Shown here piece after piece: positions 16,256 to 26,204 of a stretch of DNA of 64,000 bases. Location: positions 5,022,001-5,086,000 of the forward strand of contig NZ_AP018439.1 in NCBI RefSeq assembly GCF_009937955.1, read 5' to 3'. Both the position numbers and the translations under genes were made by a program. The notes beneath the pieces are model-generated. The model ran no database searches and was not told the DNA's origin. It was given only the letters and a program-made list of their open reading frames with translations. Each line of letters opens with the position of its first letter. Positions within the stretch are counted from its first letter, which is position 1. The DNA comes from Undibacterium sp. KW1 (GTDB lineage Bacteria > Pseudomonadota > Gammaproteobacteria > Burkholderiales > Burkholderiaceae_D).

Positions 16256-16804
16256 ATGATACGCGCACTACTTTTATTGATTAGCTTGCCAGGAGCTCTC
16301 TTGTCCGCCCTGGCATTGCTACTGTCTTACAGCAATCCCGTCATGGTAGAGAACATGGCACCCTTGAGCCTGCTATGGGGTGGCTTTGCGCTGTTTTGGG
16401 AATACAGCGTCATCACTTCTGGCGCTCCCCTGTTTTTTTGCTTGTGGGGCATCCCTTTTGTACTGATAGGCTTACACATGATAGGAGGTCGCTTCTTTCT
16501 TAAAGCAAGACAAAGCGCTGGCACTTATTATGCCGTCACCAGTGAACGCATACTGATAGTCTCCGGCCTGTTTAACAGCAATCTGAAATCACTGGACCTG
16601 AAAAACCTGGGTGAAATCAGCCTGGTTGAAGCAAAAGAGGGTGAAGGCAGTATCGTGTTTGGCAATAACCCACTGGCAACCCTGTTTGGCGGACTCTCAG
16701 GCCTGCCTGGCAGGATGAACGCGAAGACGATGACGCAGTTTCAATCCATCGCCGGTGCGAAACAGGTATTTGAGTTGATACATCAGGCCAAAAGGATGGC
16801 TTAA
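16256..16804 (+). CDS. Membrane protein with a bacterial PH-like domain
   Basis: A 182-residue protein with two hydrophobic helices (about 4-25 and 52-77) and then a cytoplasmic beta domain containing YYAVTSERILIVSGLF, typical of bacterial PH-like domains, followed by SLDLKNLGEISLVE. PH-like domains in bacteria often act as scaffolds; the partner is unknown. It is divergent from the 15247 gene. A GC palindrome pair (16830-16899) follows it. Confidence 0.6.
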   Translation: MIRALLLLISLPGALLSALALLLSYSNPVMVENMAPLSLLWGGFALFWEYSVITSGAPLFFCLWGIPFVLIGLHMIGGRFFLKARQSAGTYYAVTSERILIVSGLFNSNLKSLDLKNLGEISLVEAKEGEGSIVFGNNPLATLFGGLSGLPGRMNAKTMTQFQSIAGAKQVFELIHQAKRMA

Positions 16805-16829
16805 AGCTAAAGACGCCGTGCTTTAATTT

Positions 16830-16899
16830 GCAGGGTGCGTCGTGCGCACCGTCGTAGATTTATCGCTGTAAAACGAATGGTGCGCGCAGCGCACCCTGC
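16830..16899. repeat. Inverted pair of GC palindromes
   Basis: GCAGGGTGCGTCGTGCGCACC and the inverted GGTGCGCGCAGCGCACCCTGC bracket about 28 bases. Each half is itself a hairpin. The sequence belongs to the dispersed GGTGCG/CGCACC family and lies between convergent genes. Confidence 0.55.
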
Positions 16900-16943
16900 G
16901 AATCAATAAAAAGCGATAGTGGCGCTGTAAGCAGCCCTGTAAA

Positions 16944-17492
16944 CTATTTCGTTGCCTTATCAATTGCGCGGTTCATGGCCTTCAGATGCAGGTCTTCATC
17001 AGCACTGGATGCCGGGGCGCTTTTACCCAAGGCCTGCTCCATGATTTTTTTCTTCATTTCTTCATTGTTCATGGAAGCCGGATAATTATTATCTGCACCC
17101 TTGCCGCCATCTTCTTTGGCGACGGCAGTTTTTGGCGGCTCCATGCCTTTGGAGTCGTTGAGCTTGATTTTTTTTGTGGTAGGGTTATTGTCCAGGCACA
17201 GGGTGTCTGAATACACGGTCTTGCCATCAATAGTACAGCGATGCACGCCTTCGCTGGTGGTGGCAGCCTCGCGCATGCCGGGGCCCTCACTGCTGCCGGT
17301 TGGCAGACCCGTGGTTTCTTTGACGTCATTGCTGATAACGGCAGCCGCCTTGCCAAAGCGCGCCCACATATCATGCATGGGCAGGCGGCCATAGCGCATG
17401 TAGTACAGAAAACCCATGCCCAATGCAGCAATCAGCATGGAAAGCAAGGCGACGGCAATCAGGCTCAGCCCGCGTTGTTTTGTATATTTCAT
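16944..17492 (-). CDS. DUF4124-like membrane-anchored protein
   Basis: A 182-residue protein with an N-terminal transmembrane helix (SLIAVALLSMLIAALGMGFLYYM). The middle HRCTIDGKTVYSDTLC resembles the DUF4124 motif (a short C-x-D-GKTVYSD element with paired cysteines). A lysine-rich C-terminus with MNNEEMKKKIMEQALG follows. Its ATG overlaps the stop of mtgA, so it is last in the tonB-aroE-mtgA operon and presumably an envelope protein. DUF4124 has no known activity. Confidence 0.65.
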   Translation of the reverse strand: MKYTKQRGLSLIAVALLSMLIAALGMGFLYYMRYGRLPMHDMWARFGKAAAVISNDVKETTGLPTGSSEGPGMREAATTSEGVHRCTIDGKTVYSDTLCLDNNPTTKKIKLNDSKGMEPPKTAVAKEDGGKGADNNYPASMNNEEMKKKIMEQALGKSAPASSADEDLHLKAMNRAIDKATK

Positions 17493-18183
17493 GGCAGTTC
17501 CGAATTATTCATGCGCTGCAGGATGACTTCACTGCGTCTTTGCAAATAACCAGAGCCCGGGTTTTTATAAAAATAGCGTGGTTTGGGCAGCATCACGGCC
17601 AGCCTGGCTGCCTGGGCAGGGCCGAGATTGGCGGCACTGGTATGAAAATAATTTTGTGCAGCAGCCTCTGCCCAAACACACCTACGCCCCATTCTACAAC
17701 ATTGAGGTAGATCTCCAGTATGCGTTGTTTGTCCATGCATTTTTCCAGCATATAGGTGATGATCAGTTCTTCGCCCTTGCGGAAATAACTGCGGTCAGGC
17801 GAAAGGAACAGGTTCTTGGCTAATTGCTGGGTAATGGTGGAGCCACCAGAAACGACCTTGCCTTTTTTCTGGTTTTTTTCGTAAGCGGCTTGCATGGCTT
17901 CCCAATCCACGCCTTCATGATCGACAAAGCCATCATCTTCTGAAGCGATGACGGCACGCTTGAGATGATTGGAGATACGGTTATACGGCACCCATTTATG
18001 CTTGAGCTGGAAGTCGGGCTTTTTCTCTTGCAAGACACTGAGTTGCTGGCGCATGAAGCTGGTGGATGTCGGGTTGTGGTCTATCCACCACCAGACATGC
18101 GCCAGATAATAAGCCTGCAAAAGCGTGAACAGCAACAGGGGTACGAGTACCAACCAGAACAGGATACGGCCAAATAATTTCAT
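17489..18183 (-). pseudogene. mtgA: Monofunctional peptidoglycan glycosyltransferase, frameshifted
   Basis: The start is an ATG at 18183 overlapping the aroE stop. The N-terminal transmembrane helix and GT51 motifs are present: SEDDGFVDHEG at 81-91 (catalytic Glu82), GGSTITQQLAKNLFL at 113-127 and EIYLNVVEWGVGVFG. After Phe170 the frame changes: the true continuation, AEAAAQNYFHTSAANLG and the rest up to 17489, lies in another frame. The 695-base span is one short of 696, so one base is missing, most likely a G from the run at 17671-17673. The gene is otherwise whole and still overlaps both neighbours. It is either newly inactivated or a base-calling error. Confidence 0.85.
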
Positions 18184-19019
18184 CACAGGCTCGCTTGCAA
18201 TGCTGCGCGCATTTCTGCCAGTACCGGTGTAGATGGCGGGCGCACGCCGCGCCACAGGGCAAATGCTTCTGCTGCCTGCTCGACGAGCATGCCCAGACCA
18301 TCACGGCATTGCGCACCGTGGCTGGCAGCCAGCCGCAAGAACGCGGTGGGTGCGGCGGCATACATCATGTCATAGGCCAGTGTGGTTTTGCCAAATACTA
18401 TTGCAGCCAGCTGTGGCACATCATCATTGATGCTGGCCGAGGTGGCATTGATGATGACATCAAAAGGCTGTTGCAAATCTTCAAACCTGCAGGCTTGCAG
18501 CTCACAACGATCACTCAGGCTGCTGGCCTGTTGCTGCAAATCCTGCGCTTTGGCGAGGGTGCGATTGGCAATCGTCAATGAAGCGGGTTCTTCCTGCAAC
18601 AACGGCAGCAAGACACCACGGGCAGCGCCGCCAGCACCCAGCAAGAGCAGGCGCTTGCCATGCAGGCTGACACCGGCATTGCGCACGATATCTGCCACCA
18701 GGCCTATGCCGTCGGTATTGTCGCCATAGATATGGCCATGCTCAAACTTGAGGGTATTGACAGCACCGGCAATCCTGGCGCGTTCACTGAGTTCAGTCGC
18801 CAGGGCAAAAGCTTCAAGTTTGAAAGGCAGGGTCACATTGGCGCCCTTGCCATCAGCCGCAATAAAATCGTGCACGGTGCTGGCAAAACCATCGAGCGGT
18901 GCCAGCAGGCGCTGGTAATCCACTTGCTGGCCTGTCAGCTCAGCAAAGCGGGCATGAATGGCAGGTGACTTGCTGTGCGCAATCGGGTTGCCGATGACGA
19001 CGTAGTGGTCGGCGCTCAA
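18183..19019 (-). CDS. aroE: Shikimate dehydrogenase
   Basis: A 278-residue enzyme reducing 3-dehydroshikimate to shikimate with NADPH in aromatic amino-acid synthesis. Motifs seen: [10 protein letters not shown] at 11-20, [11 protein letters not shown] with catalytic Lys67, NTDG with Asp103, and GAGGAARG at 128-135 for NADPH. The start codon is TTG at 19019; the substrate-binding motif begins at residue 11, so no later Met can serve. TTG overlaps the TonB stop as TTGA. The gene is coupled both to tonB upstream and to mtgA downstream. Confidence 0.97.
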   Translation of the reverse strand: MSADHYVVIGNPIAHSKSPAIHARFAELTGQQVDYQRLLAPLDGFASTVHDFIAADGKGANVTLPFKLEAFALATELSERARIAGAVNTLKFEHGHIYGDNTDGIGLVADIVRNAGVSLHGKRLLLLGAGGAARGVLLPLLQEEPASLTIANRTLAKAQDLQQQASSLSDRCELQACRFEDLQQPFDVIINATSASINDDVPQLAAIVFGKTTLAYDMMYAAAPTAFLRLAASHGAQCRDGLGMLVEQAAEAFALWRGVRPPSTPVLAEMRAALQASL

Positions 19020-20107
19020 TTTGGCCTCTTTTGTAATTCAGTTTCCAGTTGCTGTTCATGTGTGAACTTGAATCTCGCGAACATGATGAAGACCTCATTG
19101 CTGTCCGGCCCCAGGCTGGCTTTTGGGTAGTGTCCAAAAGGTGCAGAGCGGCGGACAATACGCAGCGCCGCAGCATCAAGTGCCTTGTCGCCTGAAGAGA
19201 CCTCTATGCGCGGGCCGCCTTCTTTTTCATAGATGGTACCATCCTGGAAAATCGGTATAGAGACAAACATTTCTCCATACAGTTTTTTACCATCTTTCTG
19301 TGGAAAGTTTAGTGTACCGGTATCTTCTATGCGCTTTTGTACAGCCTTGTAATAGATGGCATGGTCAAGACGCTTGGTACTGGGAGTAATATAGTTTTTT
19401 TTGGGGCGCTTGTTCTGATCTTCTATGGTTTGAGAAATCTCGGCCGCCATACGGGCCAGAGCCTTGGTGGTCTCGACATTATCGTTGCCTGTGGAGGGTT
19501 TGGGCGTGTCGTCGGTATTTTTCTTTTCCTGCTTATCTTGCCGGAATTTGTCCTTGAGCTTGGCCTGATCCATCAACTGCTTTTGCTGCTCTTCCAGATC
19601 GGCAATTTTGCGGGTATTGGTTTGCAGGGCATCACCATCTTCACTGCGCTTCATGTCAGGCAAAGGTGATTTACTGCGACCAGTGTCGTGTGCGCCACCA
19701 CCGTCAAGATCAGCCTGGGCCAGTGCTTCGGCTTTGGCCGGGGGTTTGGCATGCTTGGAATTGACGAGGATAATTTCCAGGTCAGTATCGCGCGGTTTAC
19801 TATCCACCGTCTTGGGTGCAACAAAATGTACCAGCAAAACTGTACCCGCATGCAAAACCAGGGAAGTGGTGATGGCGATCGTGAAAATCAGTTTTTCAAA
19901 ATTGGCCTTGCCTGGACTCAAGCGGGCGGAAGAAGGCTTGGCGGTACTGCTTTTGACCTTGCTGCTTGAAGCACTGCCTGCCACAACAGGAGGTGCAGAA
20001 ACGGAGGATGCGACTTCACCTGCCTTGACGGCCTGTTCTTGCCCGTCTGGCAGTTGTTCTTGTTTGACCTGTTTCGCAGGTTTGGTTTTTTTATTCTGAC
20101 TTTTCAT
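19016..20107 (-). CDS. TonB-family energy transducer
   Basis: A 363-residue protein with a long polar Ser/Ala-rich N-terminal part, a transmembrane helix at about 70-96 ([22 protein letters not shown]), a charged periplasmic linker rich in Lys, Glu and Pro, and a C-terminal TonB-like domain ([25 protein letters not shown]...). This is the usual layout for a betaproteobacterial TonB that couples ExbB/ExbD to outer membrane receptors. The cytoplasmic tail of about 70 residues before the helix is longer than in Escherichia coli TonB. It starts two bases after the RNB gene, so it is in the same operon. Confidence 0.8.
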   Translation of the reverse strand: MKSQNKKTKPAKQVKQEQLPDGQEQAVKAGEVASSVSAPPVVAGSASSSKVKSSTAKPSSARLSPGKANFEKLIFTIAITTSLVLHAGTVLLVHFVAPKTVDSKPRDTDLEIILVNSKHAKPPAKAEALAQADLDGGGAHDTGRSKSPLPDMKRSEDGDALQTNTRKIADLEEQQKQLMDQAKLKDKFRQDKQEKKNTDDTPKPSTGNDNVETTKALARMAAEISQTIEDQNKRPKKNYITPSTKRLDHAIYYKAVQKRIEDTGTLNFPQKDGKKLYGEMFVSIPIFQDGTIYEKEGGPRIEVSSGDKALDAAALRIVRRSAPFGHYPKASLGPDSNEVFIMFARFKFTHEQQLETELQKRPN

Positions 20108-20109
20108 TA

Positions 20110-22224
20110 CTAGGCTTGTGGCTGTTCTTCGTCTGGAGTATTCGCGTCGTCATTGGCAAGTTCATTGCTAAGCTCAGTTGCCACCTCTGCTGGCGCGCTC
20201 TCCGCCTCTGCTACTGTCTCTGTTGCAGGTGCGCCTTCTTCTGCGCTGAAGTCTTCTGCAACTTCAGTGCTGGTTTCGTCGTCCAGTTCTTCTTCCTCAA
20301 GCTCGGTGACGGTAGATAACAATTCCAGCAGGCGCGCTTCGACTTCAAGATCGACTTCATCCCAGCGCAGGATATCCAGGCGCACCTGGGCACCGCGTGC
20401 TGTCTGTGGCATGCCCGGCAAACGGATGATGAGCGGAATATCGACGAGGCGCAAGACTTCGTCTTTCAAAACAACAGCTTCGACCTGGCGCTGCTCTTGC
20501 TGGCCCAGCCAGCGCAGACACCAGTAGCGTTCCATATTGTTCTGGAAATCAGCATAGGCGGCATAAGCGGCATCAAAACCGGAGACTATCGCAAACAGGT
20601 CGGCATCCTTGGGTTTGAAGGTGGCGACCAGCGGCGCAGTGATGCCATGTTGCACGCAGGCGATGATTTGCCATTGATTAACCAGGTCGGTATAGCGGCG
20701 CAGTGGCGATGTGCTCCAGGCATATTGATCGACACCCAGGCCCTGATGCGGCGCGGCATGAGTCAGCATGCGTACCTGCATGCGCGCTGTCCAGCCGCCG
20801 GGGCCACGACCACCTGCCACACCCTGGGCGCGGTAGATGCCAGGGATGCCATGGTCAGCCATGAGCTTGCCCCAGGTGCTGTTGGCAAAGATCATCAGTT
20901 CGGCGACGATCTTGTCCAGCGGCGCACCACGCTTGCGGCGCACGATGGAGACCACATCATCTTCTACATAGAAATTGAAATCGACGCGATTGTTTTGCTC
21001 AGGCTTCATGCCAAAGCTTTCGCGCTTGACCATACGGCCCTGCTCCAGCACCAGCGCCCATTTCCACAGTTGGGCGATGTCGGCCTTGTGCGGGTATTCA
21101 CCGGCATCGTTGGCAAGATTGTCTTCAGTCACCAGCGCATCGAGATCATTGTGACGCAGATTGCTGGCCATGGGCACGGCTTCTACCCTGGTCTCGGTGC
21201 TGATGACAGACCAGTCTTCAGTATTCAAAGTCGCATACAGCGATACTGCCGGGCGGGTCTGGCCTGCCCCCAGGGTGTAGACATTGACGAGTTCATCCGG
21301 CAGCATGGTGATCTTGTCGCCAGGCATATACACGGTGGACATGCGGCCACGTGCCATCTGGTCTATCGCATCACCACGCTGTATGCCCAGTGCTGGCGCG
21401 GCAATGTGTATGCCCACACGCAACTGACCATTGCCAAGATCAACGACAGAGAAAGCATCATCAATCTCGGTGGTGGTAACGTCATCGATGGAGAAAGCCT
21501 GTACATCTGCCACGGGCAAATCAGTGGGCAAAGCTGGCAAGGTAATCGCCGGGAAGCCCACGCCTTTTGGGAAATGCTCGTAATGAAATTTGGCCAGGTG
21601 CAAATGCTTGGGGCTGGCAATGCCACCGACGGCAAGCATCAGACGTTGTGGTGACATTTGCATGGCATCGCAGGCTTCTGCCAGGGCTTTGTATTCTATG
21701 CTGTTCTTGTCGGGCTTGAACAAGAGCTGCAGTGCCAGCGATTTCATCGCCTCTGGCAGATGGTTTTGCTTGAGTTCTTCGACATAGCCAGCCTGTATCA
21801 AGGCTTGCTGTTTTTTCTTTTCTATACCGGCCAGTGCAGCCTTCAGCGACGCCTCAGGCGCGGCCTTGTAACGGCCACGGCCTTTTTTGTAGAAATAAAT
21901 GGGGGCGTTATGCAGGGCGTAGATCAGGCCTGCGGCTTCTACCGGTTGTGGTGCATGACCAAAATATTCTGTGCCCAGCTCAGCAAAACCAAATTCTTCC
22001 TGTCCGGCGACTTCCCACAGAAATTCCAGGTCTATCTCAGCCGCAGCGGCCTTGGCCTGTTCGATCAGGCTGGCGGGATCGGGCGAGGCAAATTGCAGCA
22101 GCACATCCTTGGCTTTGACCTTCGTGCGCTTGCCACTGGCCATCTCGACCTGATAAGCCTCACCAGCATGCGTCATGATGCTGCCTGCCTTGAAATCACC
22201 GGATTCTTCGAAAAATAAATTCAT
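20110..22224 (-). CDS. RNB-domain exoribonuclease (RNase II family)
   Basis: A 704-residue 3'-5' exoribonuclease. The catalytic RNB domain begins near 245 with SIDDVTTTEIDDAFSV, supplying the metal-binding aspartates, then VGIHIAAP, and the STSPLRRYTDLVNQWQ segment seen in all RNB enzymes. The long acidic C-terminal tail, rich in Glu, Ala and Thr, is low in complexity. RNase II-type enzymes degrade mRNA. It heads an operon with tonB, aroE, mtgA and the DUF4124 gene. The promoter region is invaded by a MITE-like element. Confidence 0.9.
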   Translation of the reverse strand: MNLFFEESGDFKAGSIMTHAGEAYQVEMASGKRTKVKAKDVLLQFASPDPASLIEQAKAAAAEIDLEFLWEVAGQEEFGFAELGTEYFGHAPQPVEAAGLIYALHNAPIYFYKKGRGRYKAAPEASLKAALAGIEKKKQQALIQAGYVEELKQNHLPEAMKSLALQLLFKPDKNSIEYKALAEACDAMQMSPQRLMLAVGGIASPKHLHLAKFHYEHFPKGVGFPAITLPALPTDLPVADVQAFSIDDVTTTEIDDAFSVVDLGNGQLRVGIHIAAPALGIQRGDAIDQMARGRMSTVYMPGDKITMLPDELVNVYTLGAGQTRPAVSLYATLNTEDWSVISTETRVEAVPMASNLRHNDLDALVTEDNLANDAGEYPHKADIAQLWKWALVLEQGRMVKRESFGMKPEQNNRVDFNFYVEDDVVSIVRRKRGAPLDKIVAELMIFANSTWGKLMADHGIPGIYRAQGVAGGRGPGGWTARMQVRMLTHAAPHQGLGVDQYAWSTSPLRRYTDLVNQWQIIACVQHGITAPLVATFKPKDADLFAIVSGFDAAYAAYADFQNNMERYWCLRWLGQQEQRQVEAVVLKDEVLRLVDIPLIIRLPGMPQTARGAQVRLDILRWDEVDLEVEARLLELLSTVTELEEEELDDETSTEVAEDFSAEEGAPATETVAEAESAPAEVATELSNELANDDANTPDEEQPQA

Positions 22225-22237
22225 TCAATACTTCTTT

Positions 22238-22721
22238 AATTAAGACCAAAAAGCTCAACACAGAGACACTGAGACACAGAGAAAAGCAAGAGAAAATCTT
22301 TGCACTTTTTTTACCCTGCTGTTGTCAGTTACTATTGGTTGAAACGTTTATTGTTTCTATTCTTACTTTGCTTTATCAGCAAAGCGAAAATCATTCAAAT
22401 ACCTATTCAATTCCCCTCCCTTCCAAGGAGAGGAGTAAATACATTGCGGCTTGCGTTTTGGCTACATTAGCTTGCTACAAACGCCGCTGGATCGCCAGCC
22501 CGATGGATTCCTGCCTCCGCAGAAATGACGACATTGGTAGTACCACTTCACTTATACGATGCTGGCCTGCTTCTCTCTAAATCTTTTCTGCATTTCTCTG
22601 TGCCCCTCTGTGGTCCAGCTGGGGTTTCGAACGGCATGCCGTTCGCCTGCGTAACGAAGGCTGTCTGCAAGCAACCTTTCCCTCATCAGTGCCTCTGTGT
22701 TGAGAGGTCTTAAGGTCTTAA
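22238..22721. mobile_element. MITE-like element A with terminal inverted repeats
   Basis: The left end TTAAGACC-AAAAAG-CTCAACACAGAGACACTGA and the reverse complement of the right end TTAAGACC-T-CTCAACACAGAGGCACTGA match over about 27 bases. The 430 bases between hold no gene that I can support, only CTCTGTG-rich fragments. The same ends bound element B at 31505-31893. The right edge carries a repeated GGTCTTAA unit. No transposase is inside, so any movement would need one elsewhere. Confidence 0.65.
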
Positions 22722-22725
22722 GTCC

Positions 22726-23352
22726 TTAACGCTTTTCAATAATCCGCAAACCCTCAACCCCAGGCAAAAACACTTCCGTCACCTGCAAACACCCGCCCTT
22801 GCGCCAGAACAAAGACCGGCGGGCCAGCATGCTGTGCACGCCTGCCAGCTCCGGCTGTCTCGCCACGATGCGGCGTATCAGCGGGTGGCTTTGGCGTAGC
22901 CTGGCGTAATGCAAATCACCACGGCGCACCAGCGGGTCATTGAACAAGGTGCTGCCCAAAGACTTTTCACCTAGTGCATGAAACAGCGGCCATTCGTTCG
23001 CCGTGGCACTCAGCGGCACTATCGTATGGCCATAGACCATGGCCTCGCCATCGCAACGCAAAAACACTTCGCGTTCATGCACCTTCATGGCACGCGGTAA
23101 ACCTATGGCAGCATATTCATCCTGCAGGCACACTGCCTTGTGCTGCGACAAACGCTGTACGCGAAACTGCTGGCACCTGGCTACCAGCCTGGCAGTCAGC
23201 GAATCGCGGTTGCTGAGCCAGTCTTCCATCAGCGCACTGGTATCGACAGCATTCACATGCGCATACCATTGCGCGGCCAGAGGGCGCCGCATTTGCTTAC
23301 TTGTCTGCAAACTCGTGTGCAAAATCGCTGCGTCCAAATCAGGCCCTGCCAT
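22726..23352 (-). CDS. ubiC: Chorismate lyase
   Basis: A 208-residue enzyme of the UbiC family that splits chorismate into 4-hydroxybenzoate and pyruvate, the first committed step of ubiquinone synthesis. Recognisable parts are WLSNRDSLTARL, HEREVFLRCDG, YGHTIVP, LGSTLF and VTEVFLPG, with the catalytic Glu in the last. The ATG at 23352 is used; an upstream in-frame TTG lies at 23358. It overlaps yqiA by 14 bases and ends close to MITE-like element A. Confidence 0.88.
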   Translation of the reverse strand: MAGPDLDAAILHTSLQTSKQMRRPLAAQWYAHVNAVDTSALMEDWLSNRDSLTARLVARCQQFRVQRLSQHKAVCLQDEYAAIGLPRAMKVHEREVFLRCDGEAMVYGHTIVPLSATANEWPLFHALGEKSLGSTLFNDPLVRRGDLHYARLRQSHPLIRRIVARQPELAGVHSMLARRSLFWRKGGCLQVTEVFLPGVEGLRIIEKR

Positions 23353-23911
23353 CCGCAAAGGCCATCACCTGATCCAGGTAATCAGCAAATTCTGCTATGC
23401 CATGATCACTGCCTTCAATCACGAACTGCCTGGCTTGCGGATAATGGGCGACCATTTCGCGCCAGTCCAGCACTTCATCGCCAGTCGCGGCAATCAAAAA
23501 ATAGCGTTCAGGCTGGCTGATCTGTTCCACAGCGAGTGTGCGCAGTTCAGCCACGTATTCTGCCTTGAATTCAAAGACTCTATCGCTATGGTAATAAGTG
23601 GTTACACCTACATAGCTTTCCAGGTCGCGCGGTGGCTTGACGGCTGGGTTCAGCAAGATGGCTTTGCAGCCGTATTTTTCTGCCAGCCAGGTCGCATAAT
23701 AACCACCCAGAGATGAGCCTATGATGCAGATGTCTTCTGCCTTGTGCCCGGCCAGCAAGGCCTCGGCCTGTTGTATCGCCAGCGCCGGCGAGGGTGACAG
23801 GTCGGGGCAGGCTATCTCTTCGCTACGGCCGAGCTTCGCCATATGCGCAAGCATGACACGCGCCTTGTAAGAATCTGGCGATGAGCGAAAGCCGTGCAGG
23901 TAGAGGATCAT
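23339..23911 (-). CDS. yqiA: YqiA/YcfP-type alpha/beta hydrolase
   Basis: A 190-residue esterase. MILYLHGFRSSPDSYKA opens the fold, and the nucleophile elbow is GSSLGGYYATWL with Ser67. LLNPAVKP and GSDHGIAEF near the C-terminus supply the acid and His (His in DHG). YqiA-type proteins hydrolyse short acyl esters; their physiological substrate is unclear. The start overlaps the mpl stop (ATGA), so it is coupled to peptidoglycan recycling. Confidence 0.85.
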   Translation of the reverse strand: MILYLHGFRSSPDSYKARVMLAHMAKLGRSEEIACPDLSPSPALAIQQAEALLAGHKAEDICIIGSSLGGYYATWLAEKYGCKAILLNPAVKPPRDLESYVGVTTYYHSDRVFEFKAEYVAELRTLAVEQISQPERYFLIAATGDEVLDWREMVAHYPQARQFVIEGSDHGIAEFADYLDQVMAFADGRA

Positions 23912-25320
23912 GCTGCAATTGCCCTATTACCGTGATTACCAGACTGCTGCGCGCGGTCTTGCAGCGCATCCAGCAATTTCTGGTGTATGCCGCCAAAGCC
24001 GCCGTTACTCATGATGAGTACATGGTCGCCGGCCCTGGCCTTGCTGACGATGTCCTGCACCAGTTGATCTATCTTGTGATGACAGGCAACCTTGTCACCC
24101 AATGGTGCCAGGGCTTCTGCCAGGTCCCAGCCTAAAGCTGATTTGCCATCCGCCTCGCCAAAACCAAATACCAGATCAGCTCGTTCCAGGCTGCCAGGCA
24201 AGGCCTGTTTCATGGTGCCCAGCTTCATGGTGTTTGAACGTGGTTCCAGCACAGCCAGGATGCGGGCATTGCCGACCTTGTGGCGCAAACCTTCCACCGT
24301 TGTAGCAACTGCTGTAGGGTGATGGGCAAAATCGTCGATGACGGTGACGCCATCGGCCACGCCACGCACTTCCATGCGACGCTTGACGCTGACGAACTGA
24401 GCCAGGGCTTCTATCGAAATTTCTGGTGTGACGCCGACATGGCGGGCAGCAGCAATCGCGGCCAGTGCATTCTGGCGGTTATGTTCGCCATTCAAATTCC
24501 ATTGCACCCTGCCTTGCAACTGGTCGTTGAAATAGACATCAAAGTCTTCACCGTCTTGCATGAGCAGACGCCAGGCCTGCTCATTACCAAAGAATTCTTT
24601 TTCACTCCAGCAGCCGCGTTTGAGCACACGTTCCAGCGAGTCATTATTGCCATTGACGATAAGGCGGCCTACGCCAGGTACGGTACGCACCAGATGGTGG
24701 AACTGGGTTTCTATGGCGGCAACATCGGGGAAGATGTCGGCATGGTCATACTCCAGATTGTTCAGTACGGCTGTCTTGGCATGGTAATGCACGAACTTGC
24801 TGCGCTTGTCGAAGAAGGCGGTATCGTATTCGTCAGCCTCGATGACAAAAAAGTCAGAGGCATGGTTGCCCCATAAACGGGCAGAGATACCAAAGTTCAG
24901 CGGCACGCCACCGATCAGAAAGCCAGGTGCGTAACCGGCATATTCGAGTATCCAGGCCAGCATGGCTGACGTTGTTGTTTTGCCATGCGTGCCAGCGACA
25001 GCGAGTACCCACTTGTCATGCAGAATATGTTCGCCCATCCATTGCGGGCCAGATACATAGGGCAGGCCACGGTTGAGGATTTCTTCCATCAGCGGGTTAC
25101 CGCGCGAAACGACATTGCCTATGACATATAAATCAGGTTCCAGCGCTATCTGTTCAGCCCCAAAGCCCTGGGTCAGGCTGATGCCCTGGGATTCGAGCTG
25201 GGTGCTCATGGGCGGATAGACATTGGCATCACAGCCCGTCACGGTATGACCTGCTTCTTTTGCCAATACGGCCAGGCCACCCATGAAAGTGCCACAGATA
25301 CCTAAAATATGAATATGCAT
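23908..25320 (-). CDS. mpl: UDP-N-acetylmuramate:L-Ala-gamma-D-Glu-meso-DAP ligase
   Basis: A 470-residue Mur ligase of the recycling type, joining tripeptide recovered from peptidoglycan to UDP-MurNAc. It starts MHIHILGICGTFMGGLA (UDP-MurNAc Rossmann region), has the P-loop GTHGKTTTSAML near 110, VIEADEYDTAFFDKRSKF, GEHNRQNALAAIAAARHVG and DDFAHHPTAV. These are the standard Mpl features that distinguish it from MurC. Length is typical. Confidence 0.95.
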   Translation of the reverse strand: MHIHILGICGTFMGGLAVLAKEAGHTVTGCDANVYPPMSTQLESQGISLTQGFGAEQIALEPDLYVIGNVVSRGNPLMEEILNRGLPYVSGPQWMGEHILHDKWVLAVAGTHGKTTTSAMLAWILEYAGYAPGFLIGGVPLNFGISARLWGNHASDFFVIEADEYDTAFFDKRSKFVHYHAKTAVLNNLEYDHADIFPDVAAIETQFHHLVRTVPGVGRLIVNGNNDSLERVLKRGCWSEKEFFGNEQAWRLLMQDGEDFDVYFNDQLQGRVQWNLNGEHNRQNALAAIAAARHVGVTPEISIEALAQFVSVKRRMEVRGVADGVTVIDDFAHHPTAVATTVEGLRHKVGNARILAVLEPRSNTMKLGTMKQALPGSLERADLVFGFGEADGKSALGWDLAEALAPLGDKVACHHKIDQLVQDIVSKARAGDHVLIMSNGGFGGIHQKLLDALQDRAQQSGNHGNRAIAA

Positions 25321-25489
25321 AATTGAACCAAATTCCAGAATCCCGCAATTCTACCTGAGAGAAGGCATGTTCTTGTCACCACTCGTAACAGAAGCTGAAA
25401 ACCTATGACTACATAGGCAAAAAATTGGCATTTCTCTGGCTTGAAGTCTTGTCTTTGGATTTAACCAAGGTTTCAGTTATGATTACCCC

Positions 25490-26101
25490 ATGATGATCCA
25501 TACACCGAATGAAGCAGAGAGTCTGCGGGCTGAGATTGCGGCGCTGGCGGCGCGCATGATCGCCGAGGATGGGGCCGACTATGCCTCGGCCAAGCGCAAG
25601 GCAGCCAAGCAATTGCTGGGCAACCATAAAGTCAAGGGCGATGTCCTGCCTGACAATGCCCAGATAGAGCAGGAAGTACGCGAATACAATGAACTGTTCT
25701 TTGGCGATACCCAGCCACAGCGCTTATTGCATTTGCGACAACTCACCCTTGAACTGATGGAAGAACTGGCACGCTACAATCCTTATGTCGTAGGTGCGGT
25801 ACTGAATGGCACGGCTGGCAACCATTCCGACATTCATTTGCATCTGTTTGCCGACAATACCAAAGAAGTTGCCATTTACTTATTAAACAAGGATGTGCAG
25901 TTCGAGGTTTCTGAAAATTTCAATAATCGCAATGAAAGCATAGAAACCCTGAGTTTCATGTACAAGAATGAAGGTGTACACCTGATCTTGCGCGATCAGG
26001 ACGATATACGCAGCGGCCATGGCAAGGCTACAGAGCGCGCCAATGCCTCAGGCTTGCGTGCCATCATGGCGGAAGATCAAGCAGATCCCGATACAAAATA
26101 A
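25490..26101 (+). CDS. Putative nucleotidyltransferase-fold protein
   Basis: A 203-residue protein conserved beside mpl in Burkholderiales and sometimes mislabelled as a Mur ligase. The N-terminal 60 residues are helical. The middle, NPYVVGAVLNGTAGNHSDIHLHLF, resembles the nucleotidyltransferase core G-S/G-x(8-12)-D-h-D/H, here with SDIHLH in place of the usual DxD pair, so activity is doubtful. Either of two adjacent ATG codons may start it. It faces away from mpl, with about 170 bases between. Confidence 0.55.
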   Translation: MMIHTPNEAESLRAEIAALAARMIAEDGADYASAKRKAAKQLLGNHKVKGDVLPDNAQIEQEVREYNELFFGDTQPQRLLHLRQLTLELMEELARYNPYVVGAVLNGTAGNHSDIHLHLFADNTKEVAIYLLNKDVQFEVSENFNNRNESIETLSFMYKNEGVHLILRDQDDIRSGHGKATERANASGLRAIMAEDQADPDTK

Positions 26102-26204
26102 GTGATGCCCCGTCTTTAAATACCTATGCTTAAGTCAGAGTTCACTCATCCGCCCTTGTTTTGCTTCAGACAGGTGGGGAATTGGTGACCTTGAACCTAT
26201 CTAT

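Noticed and set aside
20497..21654. Long plus-strand frame opposite the RNB exoribonuclease
   Set aside because: Antisense shadow of an intact conserved gene with no recognisable domain.
22335..22713. Short plus-strand frames within MITE-like element A
   Set aside because: No ribosome sites or family signals; the sequence consists of repeat fragments.
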